Positions 8,288 to 18,066 of a stretch of DNA of 23,958 nucleotides are shown here, piece after piece (the first letter of the stretch is position 1; every line of letters starts with the position of its first letter). Where the stretch lies: the NCBI RefSeq assembly GCF_000003815.2, contig NC_049981.1, positions 4,022,699-4,046,656 of the forward strand, written 5' to 3'. Both the position numbers and the translations under genes were made by a program. Origin of the DNA: Branchiostoma floridae (taxonomy: Eukaryota > Chordata > Leptocardii > Amphioxiformes > Branchiostomatidae). The notes beneath the pieces are model-generated. The model had not been told where the DNA came from. It worked only from the letters and a program-made list of their open reading frames with translations, and did not search any database.

Positions 8288-11200
8288 TTATCTCTTAGGT
8301 TTCCAAGAAGGACAGTTGAATGTTATTTTGTGGTATTTTGACCACTTTTCATACACTTTCTTTTCTGCGTAGAAGCGATGTGCGTCCTTTGCTTTCTTCT
8401 CCATCCCATTGTACTCTTCGCACTCTGTCCCCGCGTGTTTGATGTTGTCATTGAAGTAATGGTACGCCGCCTGGCGGTTAGTTGAGTCCCTGCAGCCAAC
8501 AACAATGTTTTCGGTTTTATTTAAAGAAAATCATTGGAGGCAATTAAGACTGTAGATATGCGAGTCGCAAATTGGCGCCATTTGTCACCTGAAGAGTTGC
8601 GACGTTTTATCATACGGCACGGCGTAATTCATATGCTTTGTAACATCTTACCTCTGTTGCGCAAATAATCACAAATGAATGTCCTTTTACCACTTCAATG
8701 TCATTTTAATGATGTTTTTTTTTTCTAATTTCAAATCATTTGTACATCAGTTTTAATTCAGTAATTATTGCCACAAAACCGCTCGTACGCCAATGCTTCA
8801 GCACATGGGACATCCAACGGTTGCAAAGTTTGAGACGATCCCTATCGCAATTTTGGTCAGCACACTGACCTGCTTTGGCTTAGGTAATTCCTAACCGGGG
8901 CCCGACCGGGATGTTTAAAGAAACAAAATTAAATTGTATACCTAGAAATATATACAAATTACATGTATGTCCATTACGTTGACATATTGTATATTTTTAT
9001 GCCTTTAATATCATTCTTTTCGCTCCCGAAAGCTGCCCGGTTGGGAAATGTGACCTAAGCCTTAGTTTATGACGGTAATATCTTATCATACCTATAAGGA
9101 TGGTAAAAAATTATAATATAGAATTCATATGGCTCGAACATGTTGTAAGGGATTGCTTTCGTCTTTCGGAAGGGACGTAAAACGGGGGTCCGTGTCCCGG
9201 CCTAAAATGGAACCAACTGTTCCTATGTATTGTATGAGATCTATGGGATACTATGTCTGAAATCTATATGTATTTAGAATCAAACACAATTAAAAAGCCG
9301 CCTTACCTGCAGTTTTCTGCACCGCTCATCCCGTATACTTTGATATGATCACACATCTCTGTCGCGAGCACCATCGTGAACCAGCCTGTGCTGAGCCAGA
9401 TGAAGCCATCCCGGACGCGTCTGAAGTCAACCAACCAAACAACAACAACAAAAAAATTAAGATAATGACGGTGATATCTTGTCTTGGACAGGGTTCTCTA
9501 TTCACAAGCAATTTGTATGTAACGCTAGTTCACCTTTAATTTATCCGCGGGGTAACCTATATCCGCTGTTTTTAAAAACGGGGTATTTAGGGATATATCA
9601 TGTCGACGGATGGCGTTTTCAAATTGAAACACAAATGATATTTTCAAAATGTTGCATTTTGAAGCCACCTTCCGTCGACTTGATACCTCAAAATGCCGTT
9701 TTCCTGAACAACGGATATAGGTTACCCTGGCGTTACAATCACAGCATCTTGGTCATCTTCCTCAGGGTAACACCGAATGGCTCTATTCCATCCTGCAGCT
9801 TAACGTTTGGGACCTCATTGTTAGCAGCGACACCTAGCTGCAGTACGGAGTAGAATCGGCCATATTGCCCTGAGGAAGGTGACAGACAGTCACACCAAAA
9901 CGTCGGCTGTGATTGTATATAATGTTACAGTAGGTCTATTGACACAGAACACTAGGAGGACCTTGCAGATGACAGATCCAGCTGGAGATGCACACTGTCC
10001 AGGCAGCTAAAATCAGGAGAAACCAGACTTATGCGCATGGCTGAAGAAAAGCGGACCCTGCGAAAAGAACTCTGCAACAGACCTGAGTCAGCTTACAGAT
10101 GTGCCCTATGTGGCAGAGACTGTCATTCCCGTATAGGACTGTTTAGCCACAGTCGACGCTGTAGAGCTGATATCAATTAGGATTTTACCATGGTCAATAT
10201 TGACCGAAGGAGGCCATATACAGTAGGTCGTTCAATCGGCGGTTATAGGAATCGACCATAAATTATGGCACCGTATACACCTTATAGCTTAACCGGGTCA
10301 TTAACCCTTAATTATCATAGTGTTATAAAGATGATAAATCTCAGGAAATGAAAATTTGAACTTCAGTTAATAGACTGAAGTACGATTGTACAGTGAGTAA
10401 TCTAAATCATATTTTAATGTGCTTGATAGAATAAATTCAAATCTCTCCTAGGATTGGAATTCCATTCTTTCCTAGGGGAATTCCGGATTCTCCTGGATTT
10501 CAGCATAATAAAATTCATCCACCGATATCAGTCTAGACAACATCTGTTTTCAAGTAAAAGGGTCTTCACCTTTGACATATTACCAATAATGCATTTCGCC
10601 GCTAATGCGTATTTAGAATCATGAAACTCCTCATCAGAGGGTTACTCGCCTTTGAACTCCGGTTTCATTGTCAAACGGTTGGTGAGAATAGTCCATCCTC
10701 CTTGATGTCAGCATGTAAAACTCCACGTCCTTGGAGTCATTAGCAAGCTTGGATAACTTATTGTACGTCTGCCCCTTTCCGTCTGCCCTCATGGTACCGT
10801 CTGGACCCCATACTACCAGTTTAGACCGGTTTGCTTGCGAAATGATTTGCGTGATTTCTTGGAAGGCGTCCTTAAAACTCGTATGCGTTGCTACCCGGAC
10901 AGTGGTTCTTGTTCCGACATGTTTTTCAAAGCCGTCAACAGGGGAATGGTTCATGCGGATAACACATTCGGCCTGGTCAATCTCTGCTCCGGCCGCGCAA
11001 TTCAGGACGTGTCCAGAAGTGGACACCAAGGCGCACACACCGCAGCGAAGACTCAGTGTCTGAAGAAAACGATGTAAACCAAGCACAACAAAATATGGTA
11101 TCAGGTTTCGCAACAATGTCAGTTCGCAACCGTCAGTTCGCAACAAGGTACAAGTCGTTTCACAACATTTCAATGTTATTAATCTTGATTGCCTAATAGT

Positions 11201-13389
11201 ATTTATCAGAAATCGTATGCTAAGATAATTATACTCCTACCTGTGCATTGAAATGTTGCGAAACGACTTGTACCTTGTCGTGAAAAGACTTGTCTTGGTG
11301 CGAACTGACGGTTGCGAACTGACATTGTTGCGAAACAACCTGTAACCCGACATTCTTTCAACCAGTCCTCTGGCCTTTTCTAGCATAACTGGGGAACCGG
11401 TTGCTCAGTACATGGTATTTGTGTGATGTACGAAATTCCATAAACACTATTACCGTAACACGAACGCATCGAACGTTTGCGGAAATAGTAAAATACTTAT
11501 TTTCATAGTCTATGGTAGTGACTAGTGTGAGCTCTATCTATTGATAACTCTTTCTATGTTATAACAAAAAGTACTCGTTGAAAAGCAATAATAATCACAA
11601 CCGTATACAGTATTTACACGAGCAGGGCAACACTGGTCACATGTTATTCTTCGAACAGCAGCTAGGTGTCGCTGCATTACTCATTACTTCAAATACGGTC
11701 TTAAGCGTAAAGTGATGTCACATTTAGATTAGACATTGTAAAGCAACAACAATGATAGACTATTGTAACCTACTTCTCAATGCGATCCAAAACGTGACCA
11801 AAAGTCTGTACCAAAACTAATCACAAACAAGAGTCTGAAAACTCAAACCTGCTTGAAATATTTTGTTTTGTGATGGTGCGTATGGTGTGTTGTGGGGGTT
11901 GATATGGTTTGACGTTTGGCAAAATTATTCCATCATTGTTCTTAAGTTATATATCTACCTATGGTAAACAGTGAGATCCAAAACTACACCTTTCTGGTGT
12001 CCTCACCATTTCATTTTTATTTCCTATTGTTACACCTGCACCTGGCACATACATTGTATCTCAATGTGTATATAATGGTTCACACCATACAGAGGTGACA
12101 GCGATGGTCACAGTTGCTCTTTTTTGCTCCTTGGAAGATTTTGACCAGAATGCCCCAGCAGTTCTAGAGCAAGCTGCTAGAGGGCCCAAACATACAACAC
12201 TTCTTCCTTACACCACAAGCTATGTGCCACCAAAAATCAAGACCATAGCATATCCATGTCAAAAGATACAAAAATCCAAGTTCTGTTGCAGTACCAAGGT
12301 CACACACCAGGGGATCCAAAATTGACTTTGACCTTCGTCTTCCAAACACCTACCCAAATACCAAATATCATTACAATCTATCAACAGGTTCTAAAGTTAT
12401 GCTGACCACAAATATGTGGAAACACAAACAGACACACACACAGACACACCAAAAACTATACCTCCATTTTTCATGGAGGTAAATATCATCACAATCACAC
12501 GTTCTGTTCTGGAGATATAGCACTGGAAACGACCCTTCCACACAGTCCCATGCTACTGAAAACTCAAAACACATGTTACAGCTGCTAGCTGTCCCCAAGG
12601 AGGTTGAGACAGAGGGAATGAGGCCAGATCACTCCATATCAGGAAAAGGGGTGTAAATATTTTTTTAAAAACGAACCACAAAACAACAGCAAACTTCTAA
12701 TCTACTTAATAGCACAATAGGTCACACACTCTATCCCCATAGCAAAGGAAATCGCAATCCATCCAGAGGTTCTAGAGATATCGGTCCGGAATCACAAAGA
12801 TCCCTACCAGAAACAGTACATGCTTTTTTCAAGCATGTAATAAGTGTGGTTATACCCCTGTCACATTATCCACGATCTTCGGGCCTATCGATGGAAGATC
12901 GGCCATATTTTAGATCGACAGAGGATTGCGCGTATTTTTCACCTGAAAACCGTCTCTGTCACATATAAGCTATACTTTGTACCTTGTACAATTGTTGTGC
13001 AATATAGTTATTATAAAGTTATTATTGTAAACGAGCCTCGGGCGATTGCCGCAGAATCGTCGTCCGATCGATTTTCGCCAAATGTGACAGGGGTATAAAG
13101 ATTATTGTTACGGCGACGGTATTGTTTATAAAACCGTATAAAACCACTATACTGTTAGGCTAGCCCTTAGGGCGTCGCCAAAATCTATCAGTTCAACCAA
13201 AAGCTGTGTCGGACGGTGGCAGACAGACTCACCTCTCTATATGTCAGCACGTTGACGTATCCATTGAGCGGATGGGCGGACCAGGTATGGAACGACACAG
13301 GGTGGACCGGACCACTAAGTTTAGTAGGACCGGCGGTCGTGTTCGGGATGTTGGTCGGGACGTCTGTTTGCTGTGAACGTCTTGAAGTC
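8288..13389 (-). CDS. ST6GALNAC-like: Sialyltransferase of the ST6GALNAC type (GT29), four 3' exons; 5' exons not found
   Basis: Minus-strand exons: about 13389-13233, 11059-10650, 9420-9307 and 8489-8288 (stop TAA). Junction phases match at every intron (0, 2, 2). Exon two has the L sialylmotif (CALVSTSGHVLNC through FEKHVGTRTTVRV). Exon three has the S motif (WLSTGWFTMVLATEMCDHI, then VYGM). The last exon has motif III (YHYF) and the VS motif HRFYAE, ending CPSWKPKR. GT29 enzymes of this group transfer sialic acid from CMP-sialic acid to GalNAc or ganglioside acceptors in the Golgi; the acceptor here is inferred. The start of the first visible exon is uncertain: an acceptor after a pyrimidine tract near 13390 is my best guess. 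The N-terminal membrane anchor and most of the stem are missing and should be upstream. Intron two uses a GC donor (AAAG|GCGAGT). Only motif-bearing exons are certain. Confidence 0.88.
9520..9735. mobile_element. MITE, TAACGC family, copy 2, in a sialyltransferase intron
   Basis: Ends TAACGCTAGTTCACC and GGCGTTA, with subterminal GGTAACCTATATCCG and CGGATATAGGTTACC, match the copy at 6465-6695. The interior carries the paired TTTTCAAATTGAAA and TTTTCAAAATGTTGCATTTTGAA blocks. It is 216 bp, non-coding, and sits in the intron between the L-motif and S-motif exons. Confidence 0.84.
9740..9930. mobile_element. Degenerate fold-back element related to the one at 4070-4362
   Basis: The left part has CATCTTCCTCAGGGTAACACC and the right part has CCTGAGGAAGGTGACAGACA followed by CCAAAACGTCGGC. 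These correspond to the CCTCAG and AGAGGAAGGTGACATTCGGTCACCGAAACGTCG arms of the earlier element, and central CTGCAG motifs are shared. Its boundaries are approximate. Confidence 0.5.
9956..10180 (+). pseudogene. LINE reverse-transcriptase C-terminus remnant (CGRDCHSRIGL zinc finger)
   Basis: A 74-codon open stretch ends in TAG at 10178-10180. It reads EDLADDRSSWR, a basic EEKRTLRKEL helix, then CALCGRDCHSRIGLFSHSRR. That Cys/His tail is the common C-terminus of reverse-transcriptase ORFs in many animal non-LTR elements; this is recall, not a search. An in-frame stop immediately upstream (9953-9955) and absent reverse-transcriptase motifs show it is a 5'-truncated dead copy. It lies antisense inside a sialyltransferase intron. 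Confidence 0.75.
10181..10649. other. Intron stretch: LINE tail, then unassigned sequence
   Basis: The sequence right after the LINE stop (GATTTTACCATGGTCAATATTGACC) is probably the element's 3' tail. The rest up to the exon at 10650 contains a near-palindromic GGAATTCC/GGAATTCC pair around 10457-10485 and nothing else I can name. Confidence 0.4.
11105..11336. mobile_element. MITE with long inverted arms, next to the L-motif exon acceptor
   Basis: The left arm (11105-11174) begins GTTTCGCAACAATGTCAGTT. The right arm (11246-11336) ends AACTGACATTGTTGCGAAAC. The arms match well, but the right one has about 20 extra bases, apparently a partial duplication of CTTGTACCTTGTCGTGAAAAG. The arms contain a short internal direct repeat (GTCAGTTCGCAAC). 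The element starts about 45 bp upstream of the exon acceptor on the minus strand. Confidence 0.83.
11337..12089. other. Intron stretch without recognised content
   Basis: Part of the 2.2-kb intron between the stem exon and the L-motif exon of the minus-strand gene. AT-rich, with no exon, TIR element or tandem repeat that I can support. Confidence 0.4.
12090..12830. repeat. Probable dispersed repeat with ACCTCCAT hairpin
   Basis: Phrases such as CAATCTATCAACAGGTTCTAAAG and CATCCAGAGGTTCTAGAG repeat within the block. A CA/GA-rich stretch (12425-12450) is followed by a perfect hairpin, ACCTCCATttttcATGGAGGT, at 12460-12480. This composition is typical of dispersed non-coding retroposon-like repeats; the class and limits are guesses. 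The two reading frames in it look accidental. Confidence 0.35.
12851..13097. mobile_element. MITE with perfect 17-bp terminal inverted repeats
   Basis: TATACCCCTGTCACATT (12851-12867) and AATGTGACAGGGGTATA (13081-13097) are exact reverse complements. The subterminal CGTCCGATCGATTTTCGCC block links it to the palindrome at 6202-6388, and the left interior links it to 7453-8264. TATA at both ends is self-complementary, so I cannot separate target duplication from terminus. 247 bp, non-coding, in a sialyltransferase intron. Confidence 0.88.
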
Positions 13390-13659
13390 CTTGATGAAAG
13401 ACAGGGAGGAGTGGAGAAGACTTTCAAGCTTGGCTCGAGCGGGAGCTCGACCAAAGTAAAGTAAGTAGCTTTTGGTGTTTTGTCCTAAGGGGCAACAAGG
13501 TATACTGTCTCAGGGTGTTGGTGGGTTTAGAGTAGGTTTTGACTCCATGCGTGTTGAAGATTCTCCTGTGACAGATCTTTTACGTACGGGAGTATGACAA
13601 ACCCCCTGTTGGCACCACCAGGATCACGATTGACAGTCCTGTTGTTTTTTTTTACAAAA

Positions 13660-14326
13660 CAGCAAAGGCAAACAAGTTTATTCATTGAGATTCTCCACAT
13701 ACATAGACAATGGAGTATATGGCAGAACAGGTGTCAGAAGACACCTTTTTAAAGCCGCCATACCGAAATCATACAATAATAATAATACACAAAAATACAA
13801 AATAGGAACAAATAGCGTTAATTAACGTAAAGCTCAAATCAGGGTAAATCATCTTGACAAGACACATACATTATAAAATCAAATCTATAGAACAGTCATT
13901 AGATAGGACAAATTAGCGTGGCCTTGTAGCAAGGCAAGTGGCACAACCGCATGGCAATGACCACGTGCAAGCCTGCTGTAAGCTGAAGGTTTGTCGGAAA
14001 CTGTTTTGCATAAATGAGGAGAGTTTTCGTTTGAATACAGTCACATCAGCCGGGCTTGTGGCAGTAGCTCCCAGCCCTCTGATTTCAACGGGAAGTTTGT
14101 TCCAAATCGTTATAAGTCGTAGTGTAAATGAGGAGGCAAATGAAGAAGATTTTACTCTCTGAGAGACTAACACGTGTGCCATGAAACTACGTGGTGTTCT
14201 TGAAGGGAATGCAGCTGTGGTATCATATATCACATTCCTTGCCAAGGACAAAATATTCGTGGCCCTTGTCAGGAATCCTACGTAGGTGAAACTAGCCGCG
14301 CTCTCAGTACCAGGTTCTTGGAGCAT
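13660..14326 (-). pseudogene. LINE-like reverse-transcriptase C-terminal fragment
   Basis: Minus-strand frame 14326-13913 (137 codons) includes FTLRLITIWNKLPVEI followed by VFKRKLSSFM. That pattern (basic, IWNKLP, then FKRKL) is typical of the end of non-LTR retrotransposon reverse-transcriptase ORFs in animals. No catalytic domain is present, so the copy is 5'-truncated. The AT-rich stretch down to about 13660 may be its 3' tail. Family unassigned; recognition is from memory of the motif. Confidence 0.5.
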
Positions 14327-14953
14327 AGACGACCCAGTTCAGTAAACTCGGAGGTGTCGCAACACATTCATATAGAATCACCGGGACGCTCCGTGGATTT
14401 TGACAGGGTGAAGATACTTCATTCCTAACAGGGGAGTGAAAGAGGCCATTTACATCAGATTCCACCAACATCAGAGTCCACTTCCGTTCCGGATGTGTGA
14501 CTTAGGCTTTGGGTCATTTCAACTTGATAAGGATCAGAGGACTGATCGAAAGCTTGCTGGTAAGCGCTTTATTTTTTGTACGGATATAAAGTCTTAAAAT
14601 TGTAACATAATGTTGACTACCGTCACAGATGAACTTACATTCATGATTGTAATGATATTTGGTATGTGGATAGGGGTTGAGAACACGAAGGTATAATGGG
14701 CCTGGCGGCTTTCCTTCCGGTTTGTGTGTTGTCTCTCCTGGACATACTATGGTTTTGTTTTCTGAATTGATAAGTATTTCATGTATGCAAGTGTTGATAA
14801 TTAACATAGACACATGGAGCAAAGATTCAGCAAAATGCGTTCATTTTTGTCCACGGATTATGTATTAGTTACAGGTGAAGAATTCGGACTTGTAAGAATA
14901 TATGGGTAGTATTGCCTTCTCACGGATTGTACTGGCCATCGCTACGCGTGAAA
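14327..14953. other. 3' flank of the intronless TRIM-NHL gene
   Basis: No gene is recognised. A minus-strand AATAAA (plus-strand TTTATT at 14578-14583) lies about 370 bp after the stop of the gene at 14954 and is a candidate poly(A) signal. A minus-strand frame at 14514-14822 has no recognisable domain. Confidence 0.4.
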
Positions 14954-16816
14954 CTAGATGCTGACAATAGTGACTGTATGGTCGTTATCATCAGTGACCA
15001 CCAGCTGCCCCTGTGGTGTCATGGCTACAGCGCAAGGACCTGTCATGTCTGTAGTGATGTGTTTGAGGAATTTTCCTGTCTTGTCAAACATCTCAACACG
15101 GCTGTTATCTGCGTCTGCCACGATGATGTTACCTGCCCTGTCTGTACAGATGCCACAGGGACCCTTCAGCTGACCTTCACCACTTCCCTCGCCTCCAAAC
15201 TGGAACAGAAACTGTCCGTCCTCGTTGCACACACAGACACAGTTGTTGCCATAGTCTGACACAAGAATGTTCCCTTCCCCATCTACAGTAATGAACCACG
15301 GTTGCTTCATTCCCTGCTGCTGACCCACAGTTCTCACAAGTGTCCCATCTGGCATGAACACCAAAATTTCACTGTGTGAGTTGTCCTCATTGTCAGCATC
15401 CTCATCATTGTCATTGTCACTGTCCTCATCGTCTCCTGTCATGTCTGTAATGAGGATGTGGTTCCTCCTGGTGTCCACGGCGACTCCTTTAGGCTGTGCT
15501 GATTTAATCGCCTTTAGTTTAAACTTCCTCAGCACCCTACCCTGTTTGTCGTACTGCACAGCAAACTCAACAGACTCTATGGCTGTGCGACCCAACACCC
15601 ACAGGTTCCCCTTCCCGTCCAGAGCCACATCATATGGGAGTATCATGTGTTTCCCAGGCACAGCTGTAGGGAACTGTCTGACAAATGTTCCCTGCAGGGT
15701 GAAGACTTGGATTCTGAAATTCTGAAGATCTGCCACGAAGATCTCCCCCTCTTCTGACACTGCAACTCCAAAGGGCGTGCTAAACTGGCCTGGTTCCAAA
15801 CCCTCTCCACCGAATGTCAGCCTCTGTTTTGGCGCCACTGTACCGCGTTGGTTACTATGGTGATGACCCATCACCATTGCAGCTGCACCAATTGTTGCTG
15901 CACCAACAGTTACCTTTCCAAGTGTACAAGTAAATTTCTCTGTAGGCTCGAAGACGGCTGGGTGGGTTTGGATCAGATTTGGCCCTGTTTTTTCTCTGAA
16001 CTTCCCAACAACCTCGTCTAGTTTGGATTCACGACTGAAAAACCCCTTGTCTTCTCTAGCCATGCCCTGTTCTGCTCCATCACAGGCAGAAGACAGTTCA
16101 GCAACATCAATCAAAACATCATCTCTTTGGCTCTGTACGACTTCCTTGTTTTGTCTGTGTTTTGCCTCAACTTCAGACAACAAACGGTCTTTTTCCTCGG
16201 TCAGCTGCTGGTAGATTTGGTTACATGCTTGTCGGTAGCCCTTCATGATATTGCTGTCCGTCTGTTGTTTCTGATCGTCCAGGCTTTTTTCTTCTTCTCT
16301 CAGCCCTCGAATGAAGCCACAGTAGGTGTCCAAGATACCCCTTCCCTCAGTGATCAAGGCCTGGACTGGACCTCTATGCTGTTGTATGGCTCTTCGAAGG
16401 CTCATCGTAGGATGTTCATCATGGCTTTCTTCAAAACACTCATGACAAATCGGAACTTTGCACTGTTTACAGTAAAGCCTGACTTCCTCAGAGGGGTGAA
16501 AACTGCATCTGTTTCCAGACTGGGGTTGCTCACTTGTTTCTTTTGACAGCGTTGCCTGAGTTTGAAGCCTCTCACACAAGTTTGCTACAATATGGCTGTC
16601 GGGTAACCCTGCGACCCCTTGGAGCGGTAGCCTGAATTGCTGGCGACAATTTGGGCACTGGAAGGGCACTCGCCTACTTGCATGGTCCTGTAGACAGTCC
16701 TGACAGAAGGTGTGTCCACATGGCAGCACCTTGGGCTTAGTGAACAGCTCCAGGCAGATGCTGCAGGTCAGTTCTTGACCGAACTGTGTTCCTAAACTTG
16801 ACGGTACAGCGGCCAT
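14954..16816 (-). CDS. Intronless TRIM-NHL E3 ubiquitin ligase-like protein, 620 aa, complete
   Basis: One uninterrupted frame from ATG (16816) to TAG. RING C3HC4: C18, C21, C33, H35, C38, C41, C54, C57. B-box 2: C104, H107, C116, C119, C124, C127, H132, H135. Residues about 140-275 are a charged coiled coil rich in E, Q, K and R. NHL repeats run from about 333 to 620, for example FGVAVSEEGEIFVADLQNFR and GICTDRAGNIIVADADNSR. All zinc ligands are present, so ligase activity is plausible; substrates are unknown. The layout matches the TRIM2/3/71-like order but no filamin (IG) domain separates coiled coil and NHL. An acidic insert (residues 461-479, almost only D, E and N) sits in a propeller loop. 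A GHHHSNQRG motif near 317 is shared with the neighbouring gene at 18646. Absence of introns contrasts with the multi-exon relative at 1778 and suggests origin by retroposition, or intron loss. Confidence 0.95.
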   Translation of the reverse strand: MAAVPSSLGTQFGQELTCSICLELFTKPKVLPCGHTFCQDCLQDHASRRVPFQCPNCRQQFRLPLQGVAGLPDSHIVANLCERLQTQATLSKETSEQPQSGNRCSFHPSEEVRLYCKQCKVPICHECFEESHDEHPTMSLRRAIQQHRGPVQALITEGRGILDTYCGFIRGLREEEKSLDDQKQQTDSNIMKGYRQACNQIYQQLTEEKDRLLSEVEAKHRQNKEVVQSQRDDVLIDVAELSSACDGAEQGMAREDKGFFSRESKLDEVVGKFREKTGPNLIQTHPAVFEPTEKFTCTLGKVTVGAATIGAAAMVMGHHHSNQRGTVAPKQRLTFGGEGLEPGQFSTPFGVAVSEEGEIFVADLQNFRIQVFTLQGTFVRQFPTAVPGKHMILPYDVALDGKGNLWVLGRTAIESVEFAVQYDKQGRVLRKFKLKAIKSAQPKGVAVDTRRNHILITDMTGDDEDSDNDNDEDADNEDNSHSEILVFMPDGTLVRTVGQQQGMKQPWFITVDGEGNILVSDYGNNCVCVCNEDGQFLFQFGGEGSGEGQLKGPCGICTDRAGNIIVADADNSRVEMFDKTGKFLKHITTDMTGPCAVAMTPQGQLVVTDDNDHTVTIVSI

Positions 16817-17128
16817 GTTTGTAACTACCTGTAGATGTGGCAGTCCCGCCCCAATTCAAAGTCCATGTGATAACGTGTTTGATCCACGGTTGTGCAATAT
16901 ACATGGGTCAAAGTGGACAAAGCGGCGTTTCAAAGGTCTTGTATTGTGACAGCATAAATGCAAGCTCGGAACCAGGATGAATTCAAAACATCATTGGTCT
17001 ATAACGGTCATTTGTGTATTCGTGATAAATCTAACTAAACGGACTCCATCATGAAGTATTGCCATGAAAAGGTATCAGATCTATGTCTGCCGAAACGTTG
17101 GCTACGTTGCGTACAAATAACTTCTTTG
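16817..17128 (-). promoter_or_regulatory. 5' flank of the intronless TRIM-NHL gene
   Basis: This is the likely promoter and 5' UTR region by position only. A CCGCCCC (GC-box-like) motif lies near 16846-16852. CATCTACAG|GTAG just upstream of the ATG could be a 5' UTR acceptor. No TATA box is convincing. Confidence 0.3.
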
Positions 17129-17407
17129 ACTATCCCTCTACCCGGTTCAATGGCCTAGAGGGTGTAGTGTTTGCCTCACGTTCGGTTCGGGTAGGTCGTG
17201 AGATCGATCCCCGACCTAGTCATGATAAGACTTTAGAAATGGTACCTGCTGCTTTCTCTGCTTAAGCACTCAGTGGGTAGCTGAGCACACACCATTACTA
17301 GTGGACTGCCCCCTGTTGTAATGATTGGACAAAGTTGTGTGGCACGCCAATTTGCAAGGGTTATTGACACAGCGATGGGTACCACCCTTTTTTTAACTAT
17401 CCCTCTA
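17129..17407 (+). mobile_element. Intact tRNA-derived SINE with 12-bp target duplication
   Basis: The direct repeat ACTATCCCTCTA occurs at 17129-17140 and 17396-17407. Between them, a tRNA-like head has an A-box-like TGGCCTAGAGGG (17151-17162) and a B-box-like AGATCGATCCCC (17200-17211). A non-tRNA body follows, and the element ends in a T-run (17388-17394). Element proper is 17141-17395 (255 bp). RNA polymerase III origin and LINE-type insertion follow from these features. Confidence 0.85.
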
Positions 17408-17799
17408 TATGCAATCGCCTTTGTTCATTAGCAATGCAATGGGATCTGGTCACGTGAGAAAAAAATAATAAAGGAAGTGCAATAAAGGAGAGCAGAGGGG
17501 CACGCCAACAATTTGCTGTACGGGAAAGGAGTAAGTTAGCATCAGACTACATGGGAGGGCTCGCAGGTAGTGTTCATGTCGGTGCTCTCATCTAACCAAA
17601 TTTGTTACGTTGTGCTTTTATCTGATATCGGGCATAGGTCCAAATGTTACATATACCGCTTTGTCAATGTTGTCATGTCACCACTATTTGCAGACATTTG
17701 CCGAAATCAGACTAGATCGAAGTCAGAAAGCAATATAGATTTAGAGATGGCAAGATTAAAAGGCAATGACTGCTGTTTACGCTTCAGACTTGGGACCTT

Positions 17800-18066
17800 G
17801 GCCCGGCAGATACGGATAAGGACTGATCTTTACTGCAGGTCACATGGGGATGGTGAAAAATAGGGTGGGGGCATAGGGTCATTATCATATCAACAATAGT
17901 CTGCATTGCGGGCACTGTGCGGCACTTAGAGGTCGCAATCTTTATTTGTTAACGACGTAGTTAAAGAGGCCCGGGTACTATCAGGTAGGGATAAATCATT
18001 ACAGCAGATCACACGGGGAAGGTAGACAATAAAGATGAGGCAGACATATCGACAATAGCACATATT
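17800..18066. repeat. Two old diverged copies of the right-hand minisatellite family
   Basis: Two blocks (about 17808-17905 and 17966-18066) both read like ...AAGGACTGATCTTTACTGCAGGTC / GGGATAAATCATTACAGCAG followed by GGGG-(A/T)GGTRRA and ACAATAG. They resemble the leader and unit of the array at 20394. Divergence is high, so similarity is a visual judgement. Confidence 0.45.

Noticed and set aside
11060-11173. N-terminal 38 codons of the open frame over the L-motif exon
   Set aside because: They lie upstream of a good acceptor (TTTTCTTCAG) and partly inside a MITE, so they are intron.
12095-12598. Short frames within 12095-12598
   Set aside because: They fall in dispersed-repeat sequence with CA-rich tracts and show no domain.
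13188-13232. C-terminal 15 codons of the open frame over the stem exon
   Set aside because: A strong GAG|GTGAGT donor ends the exon at 13233 with the phase needed by the next exon.
14912-16546. Several plus-strand frames opposite the 620-aa gene
   Set aside because: They are antisense shadows of a gene with full zinc-ligand sets on the minus strand.
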